Assembly: GCF_019393635.1 (NCBI RefSeq)
Contig: NC_057866.1
Span: 171,648,403 to 171,712,402, forward strand
DNA from: Dromiciops gliroides
Taxonomy: Eukaryota; Chordata; Mammalia; Microbiotheria; Microbiotheriidae
Length of the DNA stretch: 64,000 nt
Direction of reading: 5' to 3'
Part shown: positions 1 through 11,775 of the stretch, piece by piece
How positions within the stretch are numbered: position 1 is the first letter of the stretch
How the letters are laid out: the number at the start of each line of letters is the position of its first letter
Translations under genes and position numbers: made by a program
Notes under the pieces: generated by a model
Told to the model about the DNA's origin: nothing
Databases searched by the model: none
What the model saw: only the letters and a program-made list of their open reading frames with translations

Positions 1-875
1 TTGCATTGCATAAAGCAAAAAATACACATTAAACACAGCTTTCCTTAAAGTCACAGAAGAGAAAATCTTTTACTTAGCATTTTCATGACCCTTTGTTTGA
101 AGGCTACTTGGGATGGGACCGCTAATATGACTTAGAACATCTATCTATCTATCTATATATATATATATATATATTTTAACTGTCGCTTACGTATTTTTTT
201 ATAAATGTAGGAAGATACTCAATTCTAGGAAATTGTGTCTACTTTTCCCCTTTGCTTAAATAGAAAATTGTCAGGGTCTTGTAGGTCTGGACTTTTCACC
301 TTATGCTACTGTGGCCTTGGCCTTATAAAAGTCTTTTATAAGTTTTTTATAAGTCCCCTGGTTTTGGTCTGCTATATTTAGCTTGCTCACTCATGGTACT
401 TAGAGGTCTCTTCAATTCAGTAATAATCTGATGCTGAAGAAGCTTGAGAGTTCCTACTTTATCTATAAAGTGCCAGAGGAGATGAGTTTACTGGGACAAT
501 TTTCTTTAAAAGCCTTCTCAATACTTGAAAACATTACCCTGAGCTCAGTATGGGAATTCCTTTCCTTAATGGTCATTCTCCTAACAAAATCTTACCTGTG
601 TGTGGCAAATGGGATGTATGATGCCTGATTACGAATATAGAAATCCCTACCCTTGGCTATCTGATCCACTCTCAAGGTTCAGAGTTTTACTTCAGCCCAG
701 ATTCTACAATTAATATTTCACCTGAACTACTGCCACAGATTTTCAACTGCCTTTCTCAACATTACCTCAGAGGCAACAGCATTGCATCACATAGATCCTC
801 TTCCCACATAAACTTGTCCATCTACCTACCTTCTCTATTTCTATTATAGATCTCTGTTTCAGGTCTCTATCTTTA
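1..875. other. Unassigned flank upstream of TRIM-A
   Basis: AT-rich DNA in which I recognise no gene or repeat family, apart from a short CTAT/TA microsatellite at about 141-173. The small open frame at 431-628 has no features of a known protein and no flanking splice signals. Confidence 0.5.
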
Positions 876-889
876 AAATGGGCATTGTA

Positions 890-1036
890 GGGGACAGCTA
901 GGTGGTGCAGTGGATAAAGCACCAGCCCTGGATTCAGGAGTACCTGAGTTCAAATCTGGCCTCAGATACTTGACACTAGCTGTGTGACCCTGGGCAAGTC
1001 ACTTAACCCCCATTGCCCTGAAAAACAAAAACAAAA
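890..1036 (+). repeat. Marsupial tRNA-derived SINE (Mar1/WSINE type)
   Basis: A nearly full-length SINE starts with GGGGACAGCTAGGTGG, contains GGGCAAGTCACTTAACCC and ends in an A-rich tail. It is flanked by the target duplication AAAATGGGCATTGTA (about 876-889 and 1,037-1,051), so its boundaries are certain. It lies just upstream of the TRIM-A promoter. The family name is from memory of marsupial repeats; the SINE nature is seen directly. Confidence 0.9.
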
Positions 1037-1120
1037 AAAATGGGCATTGTAAAATGTGTACAAAAGCATCCAAGGAAGGGGAAAAGGCATTTCAAAGGGT
1101 TAGTTCAGAGGAAATCAATG

Positions 1121-1294
1121 AGGTGTGAAGCTTTAATTACTTCCAACCCAGGAGTTGAATGAAGCTCTGCAACCAAATAACAAAGCAGAGCCTGAGGTCA
1201 TCGAGGTGTGAACCAGATGAGTTAGCATCTACTACGTGTGAATCCAGAGGGTTGGATTTGATTGGATGGGGGAGGAGGCAAAAGGCATATAAAA
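1121..1294 (+). promoter_or_regulatory. TRIM-A core promoter: two T-box-like half-sites and a TATA box
   Basis: AGGTGTGAA occurs at 1,121-1,129 and again at 1,204-1,212, followed by a TATAAAA box at 1,288-1,294. The stretch GAGGTGTGAACCAG.TGAGTTAGC is shared almost base for base with the TRIM-B promoter on the other strand at about 28.6 kb. AGGTGTGA is the known T-box transcription factor half-site consensus. Actual binding is inference. Confidence 0.65.
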
Positions 1295-1317
1295 GGACAG
1301 CCCTGTGTGTCCCAGGA

Positions 1318-1393
1318 TCAGAAGCTGAGTCCAGGGAGCTAAGACCTGGAACTACAGAGTCTGAAGGAAATTTCCTAAATCAGAGGAGCCAAG
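1318..1393 (+). other. TRIM-A noncoding first exon (predicted)
   Basis: It begins about 25-30 bp after the TATA box and ends in CCAAG followed by the donor GTAAGTT at 1,394. The predicted first exons of TRIM-B and TRIM-D share the internal words CTGGA and CTGAAGGAAA and a donor at the same relative place, which supports it as a 5' untranslated exon. The start is estimated from the TATA box; no transcript evidence is available. The intron to the coding exon is about 1.4 kb. A further noncoding exon near 2,360-2,560 is possible but not supported. Confidence 0.55.
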
Positions 1394-1407
1394 GTAAGTT
1401 CCATCTA

Positions 1408-1530
1408 AGGAATACATACATACATACATACATACATACATACATACATACATACATACATACATACATACATACATACATACGTGTGTGTGTGTGTGTA
1501 CACACACACTCACACACTCACACTCCAATG
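1408..1530. repeat. (CATA)n and (TG/CA)n microsatellite in TRIM-A intron 1
   Basis: About 18 CATA units are followed by alternating GT and CA dinucleotides. The array begins some 15 bp after the exon 1 donor, so length changes here fall next to a splice site. It produces a meaningless open frame with long Tyr-Ile-His-Thr repeats. Confidence 0.95.
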
Positions 1531-2794
1531 TCCTTGTCCATGATAAACAGTTGCCACTGTGACCACTAACAAAGAAAATGCATTATCATGGACAAGGATA
1601 TTAGAATACTAGAAGTTTATGGTTCAGAGCCTTTGACATTAAATGGCCATTAAACATTTATTTTGTACAGAGCAAGGATTTTTTTTTTTTGCCTTTTTAA
1701 GATATAAAAATTACTTAGAAAATATTCAGTTTCTTGAAAAAGTTAAAGAATCTGTGTGCTTATGTTTCCAATTGTTTGTTTTAAATCTCAGTAATTGTTT
1801 ATTTTGTCAAGCAAGGATATTCTCAATTTTCAATGAAGATTAGAGTAGTCTTGGATGACTTAGGTTAGAGGGTGGGTAATTTAAGGAAAGTTAATTTTAG
1901 AAAAGATAGAAAAGGAAGAGAAGAAAAGGAAGACACATCCCTTTTAGGAGGGAGGGTGACAAGGTTTAAGTTGGGTTTTCAGGAAAAGTAGGGTTAGAGG
2001 CAAATTTTCTGGCACAAATGTAAACATAGGAAAGGGGTCTGAAGATTCCACTGTTGCACAGACTGCATTTAATTGAGCAAAAAGTCCAGTTCTCTCTAAG
2101 AACAAGTTATTATAGACTTGTGTTATTAGAGAAGGGTTCTGAGACGAGTGACAGCTGAATTGTTTCACATGATGGGTAGAAACTGAGCATATATAAAGAG
2201 GAAAGAGATGTTTTAAGGTAATTCTTTTAAATGTGTAGTATAGTCAAGATTTAAATTGCAACTTGATGTTGGGTACCCATTTTTCCACCATGGCTTTATG
2301 TCAAGGCAACTCTGTCTATAAAGAGGATTGGTGTATTAATATATTATCTTTCCATAGGCTTGCCAACCAGTATCAAACTCTAAGACTGAGTTGACAGAGG
2401 CACCCTAAACCCAGAAAGACCATCTTTGTGTTAGTGGCAAAAGAGCTGTCTGGTACAGAGATCCAGAGAGAAGAACCAGTCCAGTTTTCACATCAGAGTG
2501 TCCCGCACACATGTGTTGAAAATCCAGAGGTGCAGAAGTTGGAAGAAATAGCTTAAAATAAAGGTATTATGCTTCCCCAATAGGACAGATCATTTTTCCA
2601 TTATAATTATTGGCCAATGGAGAGAATGTGAAAGTAGGCATTGCTCATAATCTGATTAATGTTTCCATTTACTGTAAAACTGAAAGGGTCCAGAGGACTG
2701 AGGGAAGTAAATCAGCTAAAGAAGGAAGATGCTGAGGACCTTTCCCTCCATTGCTTCAGGAGATTCATTTGTCCTTTGTTTTTTCCTCAGGATC

Positions 2795-4724
2795 ATGGCT
2801 AGGGTTCAGTTAGATAAAAACTTCAAGGAAGAGCTGACCTGCTCTGTTTGCATGGACTACTTCAGACACCCAGTGACCTTGGGTTGTGGCCACAGCTTTT
2901 GCCACTTGTGCCTCCTCAACATCTGCGGAGAAGCTGATGGGCCCTCCCCTTGTCCTCTGTGCAGAAAACATTTCCATGTTAGAGACCTGGAGTACAACCA
3001 GCACCTAGGGAAGCTGGCCAGCATAGGCAACAGCCTGAGACCCTATTTGCTGCAATTAGAAGAGGAAAAGGTCATATGTGAGAGACATCAGGAGGAGAAA
3101 AATTTGTTTTGTGAAAAGGACCAATCCTTCCTCTGTCTATATTGTTTTCAATCCCAGGAGCACATCAACCATACAGTACACACTGTACAAAAGGCTGCAG
3201 AGGACTCAAGGGTAAGTGTTTCTAGGTAAAAGCTATCTAGCCAAAAAAAGAAACTATTATTAGGGGCAGCTAGGTGGCACTATGGAAAAAGAACTGGCCC
3301 TGGATTAAGGAGGACACTAGCTGTGTGACCCTGGGCAATTCACTTAACCCTCATTTCCCCATCTAAAAACAAAGAAAGAAAGAAACTATTATATATAAAA
3401 GCTATCTAGGTTGCATTCTCTCTCTCCCAATTGGTGGATCTTCTGAGCTAATCACTTATATCAGAAACAGCTGCTTTGAAGTCTGGAACCTCCTGATTGA
3501 CCTCTAGGTCAGGTCTACATTTTAGTTCCCAGGCTTCAAATAGCCAGAGGCCCTCTAAATATCATTGATCATTCTGTGCTGATCTGATAGGACTTTGCTG
3601 ATCTACCTCAGGGAAGAGCATCATGGGTTAAATGATGTGGCTCTTTTTCCTTAGGGCAAGCTCCAAAAGATTTTGCATCTTCTCCAGAAAGAAATGGAGA
3701 CTGTTCAGAACATGCTGACAGAAGAGATAGAGAAAGAGAAGACTTGGAAGGTAAGTGTCTTGCTCTTTGAGAGGGGAGTCAACATTCATTACAGTCAGAA
3801 GTTCTGAGGACTTTAGCACAGTCCCAAGGGCTTGAGGTTCCTATCAGGCAGTAGATATTGGTGCTAGTGACATCCCCCTCAAAGATGTCAGTCTTTTAAG
3901 TATAAAAAATATGTTCAAAAAGGATTTTGATTTTATTGGCATTTGAACTTTTGGATTTGTATCTTCCCTATAGCAATATAGATCAGCAGCTTCTCTGAAA
4001 CCTATAGTCTTAGAGAACTGCAAAGAGCCAGAATTGGTTAAGGGATGTGTAGAAAATCACTAGGCCAGTATATGACAGAGACAGGTCCTGAACCCATGTC
4101 TTCTTGGCTCTGAGAAACTACCTCGAATTATTTCTCACATTAAAGGATATTTATACACAAGAAAACAAATTCCTAAAGAAAAGGAGGATAGGCCCTTGTG
4201 ACATGGAGTCATAGGCCTTTGCATTTTACTGGACTGTTACTTCCTTGCAGGAAAAGGTCCAAGCTTGGAGGGAGAGTATGGCAGCTGAATACAGAAGATT
4301 CCATGAATTACTGAACAAAGAAGAGAAACTTCATTCCCAGGCAATGGTCCATCAGGAAGAGAACAACCTGAAGAATGTAAGAGAAAGTGAGACCAGACTC
4401 TCCCAGTATGTTCACAGCTTGAAGGCGGTGATAGCAGACGTTGAACAACATAGCTGGAAAAACAATACTCAGCTTCTGCAGGTGAGACCTGGAAAAGTGT
4501 CTAATAATCCATTAACATGTTACTTACCCAACTCCCCAAGACCTCCAAAGCCTGGCAAAGAATGAACAAAAAACAGATTAGATGAATGGTAACCTTAGGA
4601 AATCCAGGGACTTCCTAGTTTATTAGACAGAGTTCTAATAAGTCTGGTTTCTGGATTTTTCCACAGTACAGTAGATGAGGATTAGACAATTATTGGAAAA
4701 TTATTCTTCTGAGTATAGTTGAAC

Positions 4725-4755
<31 letters not shown>

Positions 4756-6792
4756 TATATATATATATATAGGAAAGGTCACCTGTTAAGGAAAGACCCT
4801 CACCAATACCAACATGAGCAAATTTCCTAAATCAAAAAGTCTAGTTGACTGTGGGGAATTAGCACACTTACAAATCCCCTGATACAGACTCTTTGATAGA
4901 GTTGGAGAGGGCCATTCAGCTATTCATAACAGTAATGTATGTTGCTAATGATGCTGGGAAAATAGGAAAATATGTTTCCTATATCCTGTTGAACAGGCAG
5001 GGAATTAAGGTCTATGTTTTAGTAAGACTTCATGGAAATGTGTTAGAAATCAAACTAAAATGTGTTAGCCTAATGGTGTTGAGCTTCCACTTCTGGTAAA
5101 TTCTCTTCATAAATATGTCAAACCACAATGAACCTAGGTCCAACAGCTATTTGAGAAATGAGGGAGGGTCAGTTCTCAGTATATGTAACTTTGTGGGCAA
5201 GATGAAAATCATGCCACAGAAGTGCCCATGTTAAAGCCTAGTACTCACCCTGTCTTGCTTTCTTTCTTTCCAGGTTGTAGGAGGTATACTGACCAGGTAA
5301 GATTCCATTTTGATTGCTGTTAAAAAGAGTGGAACAGGGGGCAGCTAGGTGGTGCAGTGGATAAAGCACCAACCCTGGATTCAGGAGGACCTGAGTTCAA
5401 ATCCGATCTCAAACACTTGACACTTACTAGCTGTGTGACCCTGGGCAAGTCACTTAACCCTCATTGCCCTGCAAAAAAACAAAAACTAAAACAAAACTAA
5501 ACAAAAAGAGTGGAACAACAGGGTGAAGTTTGTTGGTGGGATTATGGAATTTAAGTAGTAATTTGGAGGGTCTGTTCTATGGGAGGAAAGGGCAAGGAGA
5601 CCAGAAGCCTATGCCAATCCCTTGAGATAAATGAGTCTGTCCTCTCTGCAGGTATGAATCACTCTTGGGCCATCCTCCAGAGACTGTCACCACTTCAGGG
5701 ATCTTGTTTCTAAATACTATGATGTGGGAAATGCTGAAACACTTCAAAGGTAAGAATCAGCACTGGAGTCACCAAACCTACATTTCAAAGTATCCAGTTA
5801 CTTCCTTAATGACTTGGTTAATAGTGGTTGGGAGGGTGAGCATCCTGGAAACTGTGACACTTTCTTAACCCCAGACCACCAAGAGGCAGCCAAAGGAACA
5901 CCAAGATGATTTCTTTGTAACCATGTAAGATTTTGTTTGGTTTTTTTTTTTCCTGCAAAATTTATTCCTCTGGATCTGGAAGTATTTCTATATGAGTTAT
6001 ATCAGCTTGGAAGTGATACAGGCACTTCCCTTCAATTGATAGTTATACATATACTCTGATATTTGTCATATGCAGGCTGTGAGGCAATTTAAAATGGCTT
6101 GTTTCTCCTATTGAAATAACTATTCTTTAGGGGACCTTTTCTGCTCTGATTTCATGGAGTATACTTTGATTAATGGGGACCTTATATTGAGCCTGTTTGT
6201 CCACTCACACCCTAAGAAGCTAAATCACTCAACTACTTTTTCTTTTTTTTTTTTTCCAGTGGATGTGACCCTGGAACCCAAAAATGCCTCTTCACATTTC
6301 ATCCTGTCTGATGACCTGAGGACTGTTGTACATAGAGGAAACCAACATAATAGACATTTCTCCTTGAACCAATATGAAAATAATTTCATTTTGGGGACTC
6401 AATTATTCACATTTGGCATCTACTACTGGGAGGTTGAAGTGGGAGATTGCAGGCAATGGGCAGTTGGTGTATGCAAGGAGACACTGAGGAGAGTAGAAGT
6501 TCCCTTTTTAGGTTTTGAGGATGTATTCCTTCTTGCTTGTATTAGGCAAGGAAATAAGTACACTCTCATGACCACTCCCCCCTACTTTGAACATCAAGTT
6601 GATTTCCCTATCCACAGGGTTGGGATTTTGCTAGATTGTGATGAAGGGACCATCTCATTTTATAATGCCTCAGAGAGATGCTTTATATATCGTTTCCCTC
6701 CGTTCCCCTTCTCTGGGTTAATTCAACCCCTCTTTTCTCCTTGCCCCCCAGTAGGGGAAGAGAATGGAATTCCAATGACTATTAGGCCTTGA
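2795..6792 (+). CDS. TRIM-A: RING/B-box/coiled-coil/PRYSPRY protein, intact, 6 coding exons
   Basis: Exons are 2,795-3,211 (417 bp), 3,655-3,750 (96), 4,251-4,481 (231), 5,274-5,296 (23), 5,652-5,749 (98) and 6,260-6,792 (533), all with GT-AG introns and matching phases, giving 465 residues. RING cysteines and histidine are at residues 16, 19, 31, 33, 36, 39, 53 and 56. B-box2 is at 95-126 (C-x2-H ... C-x2-D ... C-x2-C ... H-x2-H). A coiled coil follows to about 248, and PRYSPRY is 289-465 with WEVEVGD and VGVCKE motifs. The ATG was chosen because the splice acceptor TTTTCCTCAG ends 4 bp before it and the RING follows directly; the upstream in-frame ATG at 2,729 lies in the intron. TRIM proteins of this build are E3 ubiquitin ligases, and many act in antiviral defence. 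The nearest named family member is not certain; the RING and B-box resemble the TRIM43/48/49/64/77 group. Function in this animal is inference. Confidence 0.9.
3261..3378 (+). repeat. Short SINE in TRIM-A intron (between coding exons 1 and 2)
   Basis: An internally shortened copy of the marsupial SINE runs from TAGGGGCAGCTAGG to an A-rich tail. It is flanked by the target duplication AAAGAAACTATTAT at 3,247-3,260 and 3,379-3,392. It lies about 50 bp after the donor of coding exon 1. Confidence 0.88.
4722..4771. repeat. (AT)n/(AC)n microsatellite
   Basis: Alternating AT, then AC, then AT dinucleotides lie inside the TRIM-A intron between coding exons 3 and 4. Confidence 0.9.
5337..5502 (+). 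repeat. Marsupial SINE in TRIM-A intron (between coding exons 4 and 5)
   Basis: A full-length copy runs from GGGGGCAGCTAGGTGG to a long A-rich tail. The target duplication AAAAAGAGTGGAACA is at about 5,322-5,336 and 5,503-5,516. It sits between the 23-bp and 98-bp exons and does not touch the splice sites. Confidence 0.9.
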
Positions 6793-7343
6793 GATATTTC
6801 TAATTTGGAGGCATTGTAATATTCATGTCTCAAGAAATCAAAGCTCCAAAATCAACTTATGTCTGAACAGCTTTCAATACTCTTTGTAATTTGTTATCTC
6901 AAAGTGTATATTTTGGGTGATTGGTGGGGAAACAGTAGATTTCTGTGATTTGATACCAATACTAATTTTTTAAATGGAGTCTTTTCAGAAAAACAACTAT
7001 CCTGCCAAATAAGCATTCAGTAAGTCCTCAGCTGGGCTTGTTCCAAATCTAGTATTATAACAGTTTTAAGTCTAGCCTTTTCATTTAATAGATGCTTTAC
7101 TTTAAGAAAATCACATGTTCTATTTAAGGACTCAAGGTTGTCATTTTTTATTGTTTTTCATATTATAGAAATGGGTACATAGAAATGAGAAATAGTTCTC
7201 TCCCCTATTCAAAAGGATAATTGTAAGATACTTAAGGAAATAACATATCAAAAGTCTTTTGTAAGGGTAGAATTCCATTTAACTGTGATGTGAAATAATT
7301 GTTATTTGTACAGAAATTTTCTGAAAATTAGCTGGTTACTTTC

Positions 7344-7349
7344 AATAAA
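7344..7349 (+). terminator. TRIM-A polyadenylation signal (likely)
   Basis: AATAAA lies about 550 bp after the stop codon in the context CTTTCAATAAAGATGT. The same context recurs at the equivalent place after TRIM-D (51,960) and TRIM-C (37,825, minus strand), so it is probably the conserved 3' end signal of these genes. Confidence 0.65.
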
Positions 7350-7529
7350 GATGTACGTCCATCACTTTGAATGTCTTTAAATTTTTAAAAGAATTTTTAA
7401 TTTTTCCTACAAGGAACTGTGTAAAAAGTATGATATATATAATTGTGGGAGATAGAGAATGGATGCTTGAGAACAAACTGGGGTAATAAATAAAGGCGTT
7501 TTAAGGAATGAGTTGGTCAAAGAACAGAT

Positions 7530-7795
7530 CATTGGAGCTATATCTGTCTGTCTGTCTATCTATTTATCTATCTACCCATCCATTTGTCCTTCCTTCCATT
7601 TCATTATCACTCTCTAAAAGATATATCTATAGATATACATATCTGAATCTATCTACCTATCTACATATTATATACACATATCTCGGTATATATTATATAA
7701 TATACATATCTAGATATTTTTATCTTCTATCTCTATCTCTCTAATCTCTTTCCACCAATCATCCCCTTCATCTCTTTCATCTCTATCTCTATCAT
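7530..7795. repeat. Degenerate (TCTA)n/(ATCT)n simple repeat
   Basis: Imperfect TCTG, TCTA and ATATCT repeats fill this stretch. The open frame over it (7,508-7,744) is a by-product of the repeat. Confidence 0.9.
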
Positions 7796-8400
7796 CATCT
7801 TGCAGAGAGTGATAATAATGGAACAAAGCAGGACAGCTCCTAAGAAGCTTAATCATTCCCAAAATGAATGCCTCAGAGAATACACATTAATGCATTCCAA
7901 AGGGAGGAAAATAACAAATTTAGTATGAAATATTTTTTTAGGATGTATACACAATAATCTGAAAAGGAATACAAAAGAAGACATTTTTTAAAATCACACA
8001 CTTATTTTTAAAAATAATCATCCCCTCTCCCATTGAGGGCATGTACCCTGCCCTGTTCAAATGGTAGAGATTTTCTCAAGTCGATGAAAGGATTTTCCCT
8101 AGAATGCACCAGCACACTTCATTCCTGACCTTCCTTCCAATGCCTGCAGAATTTCCTCCTGCTAGGACCCTTGTTTTTTCTCATAAACCTTTATGTGTAT
8201 TGTTCAGAGCATGGAGAGACTAGAACCAGTTGAAGGATCACACAGTCTTCTTGAAGGAGTTGACAATCTAGCTCTTACAGTATGGAAAGGAATTTGGCCC
8301 GGAAGTATAGTATTGGATCTCCCTGACCTGGATAAAATCAATAGTACAAATGAACCAAGGATGAAGGAAGGTTAGGGAATAGTATTTGAGAGAACAATTA
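7796..8400. other. Unassigned intergenic DNA
   Basis: No gene or known repeat was recognised between the simple repeat and the L1 tail. The open frame at 8,193-8,375 shows no known motif. Confidence 0.4.
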
Positions 8401-9078
8401 TTTTTAAAATTTAATTTTATTATTTTCCAGTTACATATTACATATAAGGATAGTTTTCAACATTTGTTTTCACTGGATATTTAGTTCCAAATTTTTCTTT
8501 TATCCCCCCCCCTTCCCTCCCTCCTCCCCAAGACAGAAAGCAGTCTGATATAGTTTGTATATGTACAATCACATCAAACATATTTCTATATTAGTCATTT
8601 TGTGAAAGAAGAATCAGAGCATGAAGGAAAAACCTCAAACAAGAAGGAAAAAAAAACAGTCCATAAATAGAAACAGTATGATTCAATCTGCATTCATAAT
8701 TCACAGTTCTTTTTTTCTGGATGTTGAGAACATTTTCTATCACGAGTTCTTTGAAACTGTTTTGGATTGTTGCACTGCTGAGAATAGCCAAGTCTATCCC
8801 CACTGTTCAACACACAATGTTACTGTGTACAATGTTCTCCTGGTTCTGCTCCTCTCATTCAGCATCACTTCATGTAAGTCCTTCTGGGTTTCTCTGAAGT
8901 CCTCCTGCTCATCGTTTCTTACAGCACAATAGTATTCCATTACATTCATATACCACAACTTGTTTAGCCATTCCCCTATTGATGGGCATTCCCTCAATTT
9001 CCAACTCTTTGCCACCACAAAGAGAGCTGCTATAAATATTTTTGTGCATGTGGGTCCTTTTCCCTTTTCTATGGTGAG
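8400..9078 (-). repeat. L1 3'-end fragment, antisense
   Basis: On the minus strand this matches the end of the full-length L1 of this window (15,330-15,990). It carries the GGAATGGCTAAACAAG-like stretch, the block coding near ATTCTATTGTG, and the AATGTTGAAAACTATC tail. It is a 5'-truncated insertion of about 680 bp. Confidence 0.85.
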
Positions 9079-9084
9079 AAAATA

Positions 9085-9607
9085 ATTATTAATAATGGGT
9101 TTTGAGGGACCCTTTATTCTCCCCTCTCCCCCCACTTAAGAGGTCAATTTTTAGGAGGGAATTCTAATCCTGTGCAGGGCATACAATAGACTCTTTGTAA
9201 TTCGTTCAGTAAATCAATAAGATTAAACCAGCACACCATCTGGACTTTGACTTTGCCCTTCCAGGGGTCCCTCCCATGAGACCCTGATCTAATCACAACT
9301 CATTTTAATGTGGACCACCCTCAAGTCATGGGAACAAATAGAATTGAAAAATGCTAGCCAATTAGCTTTGATCATTATGTAAGGAGTGGTCTCTATTTGA
9401 AAAAGTGGAAAAAGCCTAAGACCATGACTTGAGCACCATTCTTGGCTTGCACTATAGGCTTAGAATGCTGTCCTATTGGTGACCACTCTCCTCTTAGACC
9501 AGTATAGGTAATGTAGAGACAAAATGGCACTGGGGATTTTTCTGCCTTTGTTAAATGCAATGTAGTCAATACTTTACTAATATTTAATATACCTTAATAA
9601 TAAATAG
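9085..9607. repeat. LTR-like repeat, 5' part (split by the L1 at 9,608)
   Basis: The stretch around GGACCACCCTCAAGTC and CTAGCCAATTAGCTTTG recurs at about 45,325-45,400, so this is a dispersed repeat. The form suggests a retroviral LTR. It is interrupted by the L1 and continues after it to about 16,150. It is an old, broken fossil with no internal retroviral region seen here. Confidence 0.5.
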
Positions 9608-10185
9608 GGGGTGGAGCCAAATTGCGGAGAGTAGCCAGCAAATAGAGTGAGCTCTCCTTCTGTTCCCTCAAAAAGAACATCAAATCAAGCCTCTACATGG
9701 ATTCTGAGACTACAGAACCTGCGAAGAGACATAGAGACACAGTCTCTCAGCCAGAGATAATTTAGAAGACTTCAGGAAAGGTCAGTCTCACTCGGGCAAA
9801 AGGGAGGCTCAGCTCACCACAGCACAGTGCACGGGAGAGGGTCGGGGGAAGGCAGCAGGAAGCCGAGGGCCACAGCCGAGCAACTGAAGCCCTTCAATTC
9901 TGGCACAACAAGCTCTTGGCACAGCAGAACAGTGGCAAAACCCACTTGCACCAGCCGAGAGGGCAGGTTGCCAGCTGGAGGGCCAAACACAGGGCAGGCG
10001 ACACCAGGCCCACTGATCCCAGCCCACGCTGACAGGAAGTCCAGGGCAGTGAAAAATCTACAAACCATAGAGGCCTCAGTGTAGTGAGCCAGTGACACAG
10101 CCTTTATATCCCAGCACAAGAAGCTTGAAACAGGGACCATGGTGCCCCCCAGAGCAGACCTTAACTTTAAAAAAATAAGCTGTAG

Positions 10186-11055
10186 TATGAGTAAGAAACA
10201 AAAAAGAGTTCTCACCATTGAGAGCTTCTGTATCCACAGGGAAGAGGCAAACTCAAACTCAGATGAGGACAATACTCCCAAATTGCCTACATGTGAAGCC
10301 TCAAGAAGGAAGATGAATTGGTCTCAAGAACAAAAAGCCTTCTTGGAAGAGCTCAAAAAGGATTTTAAAAATCAATTGAGAGAAATGAAAGCAACACCAG
10401 AAAATTATGAACAAAGAATTAGCTGCTTGGAAAAGGAAGCACAAAGATTGACTGAAGAAAACAATTCCTTAAAAAATTTATCTGGCCAAATGGAAAACAA
10501 AAAGGTGCATAATCTCATTGAAGAAAACAATGTCTTAAAAGTTAAAACTGGACAGTTGGAAGATAATGAATCCATGAGACACCAGGAATCAGTCAAGCGG
10601 AATCAAAAGAATGAAAAAATAGAAGAAAATGTGAAATACTCATTGGAAAGACAACTGTTCTGGAAAACAGTTCCAATATAGATAATTTGAGAATCATTGG
10701 ACTGCCTGAAAGGCATGATCAGAAAAAGAGTCTAGACACCATATTCCAGGAAATTATTAAGGAGAACTGCCCTGATATTATAGAATCAGAGGATAAAATT
10801 GTCATTGAAAGAATCCACCAATCACCTCCTGAAAGAGACCCCAAAAGGAAAACTCCAAGGAATATTGTAGCCAAATTCCAGAATTATCAGGTGAAGGAGA
10901 AAATACTCCAAGCAGCCAGAAAGAAGCAATTTAAATATCATGGAGCCACCATCAGGATTGCTCAGGACCTAGGAGCTTCAACATTAAAGGATTGCAAGGC
11001 TTGGAATATGATATTCCAGAAGGCAAAGGATCTTGGACTGCAGTCAATCTATTAG
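10186..11055 (+). pseudogene. L1 ORF1 (RNA-binding protein), frameshifted
   Basis: The first part (10,186-10,681) encodes a lysine-rich leader and a long coiled coil with heptad-like ENN and LKN spacing. The second part (10,681-11,055) encodes the RRM and C-terminal domain with IIGLPER, ERIH, PRNIVAKF and ILQAARKK, all typical of L1 ORF1p. The parts are in different frames, so there is one frameshift near 10,620-10,680. An upstream in-frame ATG exists at 10,139; MSKKQK at 10,186 is the more likely start. L1 ORF1p is the trimeric chaperone of the L1 RNA particle. Confidence 0.88.
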
Positions 11056-11775
11056 GCCATTCTCTTTCAGGGGAAAAGATGGACATTCAATGACACTGGG
11101 GACTTTCAAGGTTTCCTGATGAAAAGACCAGAACAGAATAGAAAATTTGATCTTAACATACAATACTCAAGAGAAGTTTAAAAAGGTAAACAGAGAAAAA
11201 AAAGTTACTCAATAAGGTTAAAATGTTTACATGCTTACACGGGAAAATATTACTTATAACTCTTGAGAACCGTATATGCATTTGGGCAGGCAGAAGGATT
11301 ATACACAGAGGGTATAAATATAAACTGTCTTTGATTTGATGATATGAAGAAAATTAAGGGGTTAAAAAGGTAGTTTATCAGGAAAAGAGGAAAAGGGAGG
11401 TGGAATGGGGTGAATTACATCATATGAAGAGGTGAAAAAAACTATTACAGTAGCGGGAAAGAAGGAAGGAGTGAACATTGTTTCAGCCCTACTCATTAGA
11501 TTTGATTCAAAGAGGGAATAACATGTATGTTCATTTGGATAAAGAAACTTATCTTATTCTTTATGGAAGTAAAAGGGGAAGGGGAAGGGGGGACTGATAG
11601 AAGGGAGGGCAAAAGCAAGGGAGAAAAGGGTAAAGAAAAGGGAGGGGGTGATAAAAGGGGAAGGGAGATTGGGGGAGTCAGGGGTAAGAAGCAAAACATT
11701 GGTGAGGAAGAATAGGGTGAATAAAGGGGGGAAAGTACAAAGGGGGTAAATGGAATGGAGAAGAATAGATAGCTA

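Noticed and set aside
890-1036. tRNA gene reading of the SINE heads
   Set aside because: The copies are dispersed, have target duplications and A-tails, and lack a foldable intact tRNA; they are SINEs.
1159-1569. 136-residue open frame over the TRIM-A promoter and first exon
   Set aside because: It covers the promoter and TATA box and then the CATA array; composition and context fit a chance frame.
2729-2794. Upstream in-frame ATG as the TRIM-A start
   Set aside because: A strong splice acceptor ends at 2,790, the RING begins 15 residues after the ATG at 2,795, and TRIM-B has the same arrangement.
9809-10084. Overlapping open frames in the L1 5' region
   Set aside because: They lie in the GC-rich L1 5' UTR and have no known domain.
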